DNA of 64,000 nt from FEN-1219 sp035644475. Lineage in GTDB: Bacteria > Pseudomonadota > Gammaproteobacteria > Steroidobacterales > Rariloculaceae. The stretch is from positions 6,928 through 70,927 of the forward strand of contig DASQOL010000057.1 of assembly GCA_035644475.1 (NCBI GenBank), in the 5' to 3' direction. Positions 58,135 to 64,000 of this stretch are shown here, one piece after another (the stretch's first letter is position 1; the number at the start of each line of letters is the position of its first letter). The notes below the pieces were generated by a model. That model ran no database searches, was not told the origin of the DNA, and was given only the letters and a program-made list of their open reading frames with translations. A program made the translations under genes and the position numbers.

Positions 58135-60450
58135 ATGAACCGCCGAGCCGCCGCGTTGCTCGTCGCAGTCGCCGGCCTCGCGGCCGCGGGCGCCTTCGCG
58201 TGGCAGCGCTGGCTCGCCGCGCCCACGCCGGCCGAGCAGTGGGCGCTCGTCGACCGCTACTGCATGACCTGCCACAACTCGCTCGAGCTCGCGGGCGAGC
58301 TGGACTTCCGCCGGCTGCGCATCGACGACTTGCACGCCGACGCCAAGATCTGGGAAACCGCGATCAAGAAGATCGGCGGGCATCTGATGCCGCCGCCGGG
58401 CGAGCCGCGGCCGAGCGACGCGCGGCTCACGTCGCTCACAAGCTGGCTCGGGACGTCGCTCGACGCGGCGGCCGCGAGCGACCCGAATCCCGGCGCGCCG
58501 CTGCTGCATCGCTTGAACCGCGCCGAGTACGCGAACGCGGTGCGCGACCTGCTCGACCTGCCCATCGACGCGGCGACGCTGTTGCCTGCAGACGATTCGA
58601 GCGGCGGCTTCGACAACATCGCGAACGCGCTCAGCGTGTCGCCGGCGTTGCTGCAAGCCTACGTGGCCGCGGCCGCGAAGATCGCGCGGCTCGCGATCGG
58701 CGATCCGAGCGCGGCGCCCGCCATCGCCACCTATCGCGCGCCGCGCGGCCTCGTGCAGGCGGATCACCTCGAGGGCCAGCCGCTCGGCACCCGCGGCGGC
58801 ATGCTCGTGGAGCACGTATTCCCGCTCGATGCCGACTACGAGATCCGCGTCGGCCGCAGCTACGGCGGCTTCGGGCTCGAGACGATCGGCGGCGACGAGG
58901 AAGTCGAGATCACGCTCAACGGCGAGCGCAAGACGCTGCTCGGCGGCCGGTCACGCAGCGCGACGCTCGCGATCCCGGCCGGCCCGCAGGCGCTCGGCGT
59001 GGGGATCGTGCGCAAGCGCAACGGCGAAGGCGTCGACGATCTCAACTCGGTGCACGCGTCGATCTCCGGCGTCACCAACGTGTCGATCGTCGGGCCTCTG
59101 AATGCGACGGGCGCCGGCGACACGCCGAGCCGGCGACGCCTGCTCGTCTGTGCGCCGTCGAGCGCGGCCGACGAGCCCGCATGCGCGGAGGAGATCCTGC
59201 GCACGCTCGCACGGCGCGCGTTCCGGCGGTCCGTTGAGGCCGGTGATCGGTCGCTCGCTACGCTCACGAAGTTCTACGAGGAGGGGCGGGCGCTCGGCAC
59301 GTTCGACCTCGGCATCCAGCACGCGCTCGCGCGCGTGCTCGTGGACCCGCAGTTCATCTTCCGCTTCGAGACGGAGCCGGCCGACCTTGCGCCGGGCTCG
59401 GTCTATCGCTTGGGCGACATCGAGCTCGCGTCCCGGCTGTCGTTCTTCATTTGGAGCAGCATGCCGGACGACGCGCTGCTCGCGGCCGCCGAGCGCGGCG
59501 AGCTCAAGTCGCCGGCCGGGCTCGAGCGCGAGGTGCGCCGCATGCTCGCCGACGAGAAGGCCGACGCGCTCGTGCGTAACTTCGCCTCGCAGTGGCTGCT
59601 GCTGCGCCAGCTCGACACCGTGAGCCCGGCGAGCCCGGACTTCGACGGCAACCTGCGGCAAGCATTCCGCAAGGAGACGGAGGCGCTGTTCACGAGCGTG
59701 CTGCGCGACAACTCGAGCGTCGTCGAGCTGCTCGACGCCGACTACACGTTCGTCGACGAGCGGCTCGCGCGCCACTACGGCATCCCGAACATCCGCGGCA
59801 GCCGCTTCCGCCGCGTGGCCAGCCCGAGCGACGCGCGCCGCGGGCTGCTCGGTCACGGCAGCATCCTCACGGTCACGTCGGCGCCGAACCGCACCTCGCC
59901 CGTGCGCCGCGGCCAGTGGGTGCTCGAGAACGTGCTCGGCTCGCCCGTGCCGCCGCCGCCTGAAAACGTCGACACCAACCTCGACAAGACGGCGCCGGCA
60001 ACCGAGGTCCGGTCGATGCGCGCGCGGCTCGAGCGCCATCAGGCCGACCCGGGCTGCGCGGGTTGCCACGGCCTCATGGACCCGATCGGGTTCGCGCTCG
60101 AGAATTTTGACTTCGTCGGACGCTGGCGAGATGCTGACGGCGGCGCGGCGGTGGACACGCACGGAGCGTTCGTCGATGGCACCGAGATCGACGGGCCCGC
60201 AGGGTTGCGCCGGGCGCTGCTTGCGCGGCGCGAGGCGTTCGTGACCACGGTCGTCGAGAAGCTCATGACGTACGCGCTCGGCCGAACGGTCGAGTATTAC
60301 GACATGCCCGCGGTACGCGAGATCGTGCGCGACGCGGCCAAGGACGATTACCGGTGGTCGGCGCTCGTGCTCGGGGTCGCGAGCAGCGTGCCGATGCAGA
60401 TGAAGCTCAAGTCCCCGGCGCCTGCCGACACGCAGGCGCGCGCAAGGTAA
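58135..60450 (+). CDS. DUF1592/DUF1588 cytochrome-like exported protein, cassette 2 (771 aa)
   Basis: ATG at 58135; N-terminal helix RRAAALLVAVAGLAAAGAFAWQRWL acts as signal or anchor. CMTCH near 43-47 (RYCMTCHNSLELAGELDFRRL) marks the cytochrome c-like domain, then DUF1587 (LLHRLNRAEYANAVRDLLDLPIDA), DUF1595 and DUF1592 (LGDIELASRLSFFIWSSMPDDALL), DUF1588 with a second haem motif (GCAGCHGLMDPIGFALENFDFVGRW) and DUF1585 at the end. It lacks the lipobox cysteine of the cassette 1 protein and is shorter by 38 residues. Stop to next start is 6 bases. Paralogous to the cassette 1 gene. Confidence 0.9.
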   Translation: MNRRAAALLVAVAGLAAAGAFAWQRWLAAPTPAEQWALVDRYCMTCHNSLELAGELDFRRLRIDDLHADAKIWETAIKKIGGHLMPPPGEPRPSDARLTSLTSWLGTSLDAAAASDPNPGAPLLHRLNRAEYANAVRDLLDLPIDAATLLPADDSSGGFDNIANALSVSPALLQAYVAAAAKIARLAIGDPSAAPAIATYRAPRGLVQADHLEGQPLGTRGGMLVEHVFPLDADYEIRVGRSYGGFGLETIGGDEEVEITLNGERKTLLGGRSRSATLAIPAGPQALGVGIVRKRNGEGVDDLNSVHASISGVTNVSIVGPLNATGAGDTPSRRRLLVCAPSSAADEPACAEEILRTLARRAFRRSVEAGDRSLATLTKFYEEGRALGTFDLGIQHALARVLVDPQFIFRFETEPADLAPGSVYRLGDIELASRLSFFIWSSMPDDALLAAAERGELKSPAGLEREVRRMLADEKADALVRNFASQWLLLRQLDTVSPASPDFDGNLRQAFRKETEALFTSVLRDNSSVVELLDADYTFVDERLARHYGIPNIRGSRFRRVASPSDARRGLLGHGSILTVTSAPNRTSPVRRGQWVLENVLGSPVPPPPENVDTNLDKTAPATEVRSMRARLERHQADPGCAGCHGLMDPIGFALENFDFVGRWRDADGGAAVDTHGAFVDGTEIDGPAGLRRALLARREAFVTTVVEKLMTYALGRTVEYYDMPAVREIVRDAAKDDYRWSALVLGVASSVPMQMKLKSPAPADTQARAR

Positions 60451-60456
60451 GGCGAG

Positions 60457-61800
60457 ATGTCGGGCACGTTCATCACGAGAAAACACCTGTCACGCCGCGC
60501 GCTGCTGCGCGGGGCCGGCGCCTGCGTAGCGCTGCCGCTGCTCGATTCGATGATTCCGGCGCGCACGGCATTTGCGCAAACGGCCGCTGCGCCGCGCACT
60601 CGGCTCGGCTGCATCTACATTCCGCACGGCGCCACGATGGACAAGTGGACGCCCGCACAGGTCGGGTCGAAGTTCGAATTCTCCGAGATCCTGGCGCCGC
60701 TCGCGCCGTTCCGCGACCGCGTCTGCGTGATCAGCGGGCTCGCGCATCAGCCCGTGGCGCCGTGGGTCGGCGAGGACACGGGCGGCGCGGAGAACCACGT
60801 GCGCGCGGCCGCCGTGTTCCTGTCGGGCGCGCATCCGGTCAAGGGCGATCGCGCGTTCGTCGGGCCCACCGTCGACCAGGTCGCGGCCGTTGAGATCGGG
60901 CGCGACACGCCGCTGCCGTCGGTGGAGCTGTCGATCGAAGAAGTCGGACTGAACTGCGACGCGAACTTCACGTGCGCGTACCGCAACACGCTGTCGTGGA
61001 AGTCGGCGACCTTGCCGCTGCCGATGGAGAACAACCCGCAGGTGGTGTTCGAGCGGCTGTTCGGCGACGGCAGCACCGACGCGGAACGTCAGGCGCGGCG
61101 CGCGCAAGCGCGCAGCCTGCTCGACTCGGTGATCGAGCAAGTCGCGACACTGCGCGCGGACTTAGCTGTAGCGGACCGAGCGCGGCTCGGCGACTATCTC
61201 GACGAGGTCCGCGAGGTGGAGCGCCGCGTGCAGAACGTGGACCGGCGGCTGTCGGCCGGGATCGAGCTGCCCGAGGCGCCGGCCGGCGTGCCCGACACGT
61301 TCGAGGAGCACCTGAACCTCATGTTCGATCTGCAGGTGCTCGCGTACAAGTCGCAGATCACTCGGATCTCGACGCTCATGCTCGCGCGCGAGAACAGCAA
61401 CGCGATCTATCCCGGCTGCGGCGTGCGCGAGGGCTTCCACAACGCGTCGCATCACTCGAACGAGCGCAAGAACATGGATCAGTTCGCGGTCATCAACCGC
61501 TACCACGTGAAGATGCTCGGCGCGTTCCTCGAGAAGCTGCGTGCGACGCCGGACGGCGACGGCACGCTGCTCGACCACTCGATGATTCTCTACGGCTCGA
61601 GCTTGAGCGACGGCAACGAGCACAACTTCGATCCGCTGCCCGTGCTGCTGGCGGGCGGCGCGTCGGGGCAGCTGCAAGGCGGGCGACATCTCAAGTTTGC
61701 GCCGCACACGCCGATGTCGAACTTACTGCTCACGATGCTCGACAAGCTCGGCGTGCGGCAGGACAGCTTCGGCGACAGCACGGGGCTGCTCGACGTCTGA
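60457..61800 (+). CDS. DUF1552 protein with Tat signal, cassette 2 (447 aa)
   Basis: Tat signal ITRKHLSRRALLRGAGACVALPLLDSM. The body has the DUF1552 motifs CIYIPHGATMDKW, VISGLAHQPVA, TVDQVAAVEIGRDTPLPSVEL, YLDEVREVERRVQNVD and LILYGSSLSDGNEHNFDPLPVLLAGGASG. It is very similar in layout and length to the cassette 1 protein (448). It is the last gene of the operon, ended by a clear terminator. Proposed roles are uncertain; the domain belongs to the alkaline-phosphatase-like fold group. Confidence 0.9.
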   Translation: MSGTFITRKHLSRRALLRGAGACVALPLLDSMIPARTAFAQTAAAPRTRLGCIYIPHGATMDKWTPAQVGSKFEFSEILAPLAPFRDRVCVISGLAHQPVAPWVGEDTGGAENHVRAAAVFLSGAHPVKGDRAFVGPTVDQVAAVEIGRDTPLPSVELSIEEVGLNCDANFTCAYRNTLSWKSATLPLPMENNPQVVFERLFGDGSTDAERQARRAQARSLLDSVIEQVATLRADLAVADRARLGDYLDEVREVERRVQNVDRRLSAGIELPEAPAGVPDTFEEHLNLMFDLQVLAYKSQITRISTLMLARENSNAIYPGCGVREGFHNASHHSNERKNMDQFAVINRYHVKMLGAFLEKLRATPDGDGTLLDHSMILYGSSLSDGNEHNFDPLPVLLAGGASGQLQGGRHLKFAPHTPMSNLLLTMLDKLGVRQDSFGDSTGLLDV

Positions 61801-61813
61801 TCTCGGTCTCTAT

Positions 61814-61855
61814 AAGGCGCGCGTACGACGGGGAGGAGTGCGCGCGCCTTTCTTT
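61814..61855 (+). terminator. Rho-independent terminator of cassette 2
   Basis: A 10-bp stem AAGGCGCGCG (61814-61823) / CGCGCGCCTT (61841-61850) with 17-base loop, followed by TCTTT. It begins 14 bases after the stop of the DUF1552 gene. Confidence 0.85.
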
Positions 61856-61906
61856 GCCGCCGTGCCGTGATCGACGGCGGCAGCGGGCCAGACGCACGCA
61901 AGCATG

Positions 61907-61996
61907 GTCCCTCGCGCGGTCGTCAGGCTCGCGGACAAATTCGATCACGTTGTCAGGGATCCTGACGATAGTTCCGAAGCTGTCGGCCAGCCTGAC
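61907..61996. repeat. Degenerate 30-bp tandem repeat in the gap after cassette 2
   Basis: Three units of 30 bp (61907-61936, 61937-61966, 61967-61996), each ending in GAC (CCTGAC twice, GCGGAC once) and with GTC-AGG-type cores. Read on the minus strand they give ten-residue periods of the form IVRLADSFGT, IVRIPDNVIE, FVREPDDRAR. The rest of the 61856-62126 gap shows no other feature. It may be a decayed coding repeat. Confidence 0.5.
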
Positions 61997-62126
61997 GATC
62001 GACAGGGACACCTGGGCGCAGGAGGTGCCGCAGTCGCATCGCGCCGCCGCTGCGACGCCCGTGCGCACACGGTCTCGGGAAGGACGCTCGCGGTCCGAGA
62101 CGGGGCCGGGGTCGACGCGGGCGAGA

Positions 62127-63122
62127 TCAGTGAGGGGGCGGCGCGTTGACGTTGCCGGCGTACTCGGCGAAGTAGTTGGTGACGCCGTCCGGGTCGAGCA
62201 GCCAGACCGTGCGCATTTGGCCCGGGTTAGAGAGAGGTCGGTCGATTTGCGCGCCCCGCGCGTGCGCGAGATCGTCGACCGCGACGACGTCCCACACGAT
62301 GTATTGCATGCCACCCGTCTGCGAGTCCTTGGGCAGGCTCCCGCCGAACGACCAGAGGTTGATCGTCGTGGTGCCGTTCTTGTACGCGTAGCGCGTCGTG
62401 CCGAGCGTCTCGTCGCGGATCGGCGGCTGCTCCGCGAGGCCCATGAAGTCGCGGTAGAACGCGCGGCTCTTGTCGAGATCAGATGCCGTGATGCCGATCT
62501 CGAAGCGGTGCAGCGTCTCGTCCGACGCGTCGGGCTCGATCACGAGCTCCACCCACTCGCCGTCCGGGTCCTGCACCAGCGCGACGCCCGTCGCGCCCGC
62601 GCGCGATTTGTCCGGACGGAACTGCGGCGCCTTGTAGCCGTAGTACTCGAGCCGCGCGACGAGCGCCGGCTGATCCGTGTAGAAGAAGGTGAGGAGACGC
62701 ATGCCCACGCCTTCGCTCACCCTGAGCTTGTTCGGCGCCGAAATGGGCGTCACGGGGAACAACTTCACCTCGGACGAGCCGAGCGGATAGCGGATCATCT
62801 GGCTGCCGCCGAGCGCGCTCGAGGCCAGCACGGGCAGCCCGAGCACCTCGTGGTAGAAGTCGCGCATCTTCGCGTCCTTGTCCGAAGAGAAGCGCCGAAA
62901 CACGTTCACCTCACCGATGTCGGAGCGCTTCATGCCGCGCTGCCAGAGCAGCGGACGCACGGTGGCCGGCGCGTGCGCTTCGGTCGGCTCTGGCGCCGGG
63001 GCTTGCGCGATCGCGCGCTGCGCGAGCACGCCCGCGGTCGCGCTCGCGGCGACCGCGCACAGAAACGCGGCGGCGCGCGGCGCGCGGCGGGGAAGCGTCG
63101 TGAACGGACGTAGCAAGCGCAT
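62127..63122 (-). CDS. Exported VOC-family (glyoxalase-fold) protein (331 aa)
   Basis: Signal peptide (about 1-35, RAAAFLCAVAASATAGVLAQ). Two vicinal-oxygen-chelate domains: first about 75-190 (VNVFRRFSSDKDAKMRDFYHEVLGLPVL, GMRLLTFFYTDQPALVARLEYYGYKAPQ, VALVQDPDGEWVELVIEP with the metal glutamate), second about 205-320 (HRFEIGITASDLDKSRAFYRDFMGLAEQP, MQYIVWDVVAVDDLAHARGAQ, WLLDPDGVTNYFAEY). One of the typical histidine ligands is replaced in domain one (V-N-V), so catalysis is uncertain. Periplasmic VOC proteins are unusual. It is a single gene before the PBP4 gene. Confidence 0.8.
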   Translation of the reverse strand: MRLLRPFTTLPRRAPRAAAFLCAVAASATAGVLAQRAIAQAPAPEPTEAHAPATVRPLLWQRGMKRSDIGEVNVFRRFSSDKDAKMRDFYHEVLGLPVLASSALGGSQMIRYPLGSSEVKLFPVTPISAPNKLRVSEGVGMRLLTFFYTDQPALVARLEYYGYKAPQFRPDKSRAGATGVALVQDPDGEWVELVIEPDASDETLHRFEIGITASDLDKSRAFYRDFMGLAEQPPIRDETLGTTRYAYKNGTTTINLWSFGGSLPKDSQTGGMQYIVWDVVAVDDLAHARGAQIDRPLSNPGQMRTVWLLDPDGVTNYFAEYAGNVNAPPPH

Positions 63123-63229
63123 GCGGACCTCGACGACGAGCGTCCAGCGATCCTACACTCGAATCGAGAGCACCGTCCTTCATCACGGGCCAGACCGTGA
63201 GCGTCGACGGCGGCATGACCGCGCAATAG

Positions 63230-64000
63230 TTACGGCTGCGGCTGCGCTTGCACCCAACGCACGACGGCCGATTCGAACTCTTGGCCGGGGCCGCGGTGCG
63301 CGTCCTCGGAGTTCATGACGATCACGACGACGTAGGTCCTACCGCTCGCCGCGTGCACGTAGCCCGCGAGCGCAGACACGTGATCGAGTCGCCCCGTCTT
63401 CACGTGCATGAGCGACTCGCCGAGGCGGTTGAAGCGGCCGCGCGTGGTGCCGTCTAGCCCGCCCAGCGACAGCGACGCCATGAACTCGGGCGCGTACGCG
63501 CTCTTCTCAGCCGCTCGCAGCACGTCCGCGAGGAGCTGCGGCGACGCGCGCTCGTCGCGTGACAGGCCCGCGCCGTTCTGCAGCACGAGCGAGCTCGCGT
63601 CGATGCCGCGCGACGCAAGGAACGAGCGGATCGCCTCGACGCCCTTCGCACGCGTGCCCGGCACGCCGCCGATTTCCGCGCCGAGCGTGTAGACGAGCTC
63701 GCGCGTCATCACGTTGTTGCTGTTCTTGTTGATGCTGCGGATCACCTCGCCGAGCGGCCGCGACTGCCAGACGAGCGCGGGCGTCGCGTCCGCGGGCACG
63801 ACCGTCTTGCCGAGCCCACCCTTGAGCTCGCCGCCGACTTCTTTCCAGAGCGACTTGAAGAGACCGAACGCGTAGGTGTCGTGCTGAAGCGCGGTGCGGC
63901 TCATCGAATAGCCGTTGCAGCGGCGCGAGAACTTGCCGTCGAGCACGATCTCGTCCAGCTTCGCGGGATCCGCATGGTTGAACGCGATGCCGGCCTGGTA
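63230..64000 (-). CDS. dacB: PBP4-type D-alanyl-D-alanine carboxypeptidase/endopeptidase (C-terminal part)
   Basis: The frame is open to the window edge, so the N-terminal part is missing (about 256 residues are present). It holds the SXN motif in INKNSNNVMTRELVYTLG and the KTG motif in MHVKTGRLDHVSALAGYV, the second and third motifs of class C low-molecular-weight penicillin-binding proteins; the SXXK motif should lie outside. It trims D-Ala or cross-links of peptidoglycan in the periplasm. The C-terminus WVQAQPQP lies close to the family's usual end. Gene name follows the family. Confidence 0.87.
   Translation of the reverse strand, partial: YQAGIAFNHADPAKLDEIVLDGKFSRRCNGYSMSRTALQHDTYAFGLFKSLWKEVGGELKGGLGKTVVPADATPALVWQSRPLGEVIRSINKNSNNVMTRELVYTLGAEIGGVPGTRAKGVEAIRSFLASRGIDASSLVLQNGAGLSRDERASPQLLADVLRAAEKSAYAPEFMASLSLGGLDGTTRGRFNRLGESLMHVKTGRLDHVSALAGYVHAASGRTYVVVIVMNSEDAHRGPGQEFESAVVRWVQAQPQP

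Overview
The window is a GC-rich (roughly two-thirds G+C) bacterial chromosome segment. Outer-membrane proteins ending in phenylalanine, Tat and lipoprotein signals, a monofunctional glycosyltransferase, a UrcA protein, a DUF2339/DUF3999 pair and DegP point to a Gram-negative Pseudomonadota. A gammaproteobacterium of the Steroidobacter/Nevskia/Xanthomonas sphere is my best guess from protein style; no rRNA or tRNA is present to confirm it. No CRISPR array or prophage was seen.

Layout. 1-8.8 kb: end of a signalling operon (HD-type regulator tail, receiver-histidine kinase), a UrcA protein, a large repeat protein, two FtsX/MacB-type permeases, a solute-binding-like protein and a DUF4382 lipoprotein. 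9-12 kb: ECF sigma/anti-sigma operon with a low-complexity secreted protein and a TPR-barrel protein. 12-18.6 kb: tannase-family esterase, GST, then a minus-strand run (M15 peptidase, dehydrogenase, methyltransferase, BamA/TamA-like protein). 18.8-23 kb: second ECF sigma operon with a dockerin-like membrane protein, a possible cohesin-like protein and a VIT/VWA protein. 23-26.5 kb: GntR regulator, membrane-fusion adaptor and ABC ATPase, the parts missing beside the permeases at 4.4-6.8 kb. 26.5-34.3 kb: DUF2339, DUF3999, MtgA, deoxyinosine glycosylase, GNAT and LysR. 34.3-36.5 kb: an accessory island with a DDE transposase and an MntA/HepT toxin-antitoxin pair whose HepT is frameshifted. 36.6-41.2 kb: two-component envelope system, DUF6491 protein and DegP. 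41.3-47.4 kb: PQQ/cytochrome dehydrogenase, parvulin, HupE/UreJ, MetE-like protein and isoaspartyl peptidase. 47.4-61.8 kb: two mirrored cassettes, each encoding a secreted 522-aa ankyrin protein, a DUF1592 cytochrome-like protein and a Tat-exported DUF1552 protein, separated by a small region with a 5'-truncated toxin and its antitoxin. 62-64 kb: VOC protein and a partial PBP4.

Three families of short dispersed repeats stand out. Family A is a 50-51 bp double-hairpin unit whose stems covary. It occurs in tandem between genes and also in frame inside a methyltransferase and a DUF2339 protein. Family B is a long inverted repeat with GGGACATGTTG-type arms and A/T tails; it sits at gene ends, supplies the TAG stop of several genes, and contributes the start and signal peptide of the HupE/UreJ gene. 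Family C is a 13-bp palindrome of the GGTGTCAGACACC type. The strongest candidates for something undescribed are the coding-sequence invasions by families A and B, the mirrored ankyrin/DUF1592/DUF1552 cassettes, and the ECF-dockerin-VIT/VWA operon.
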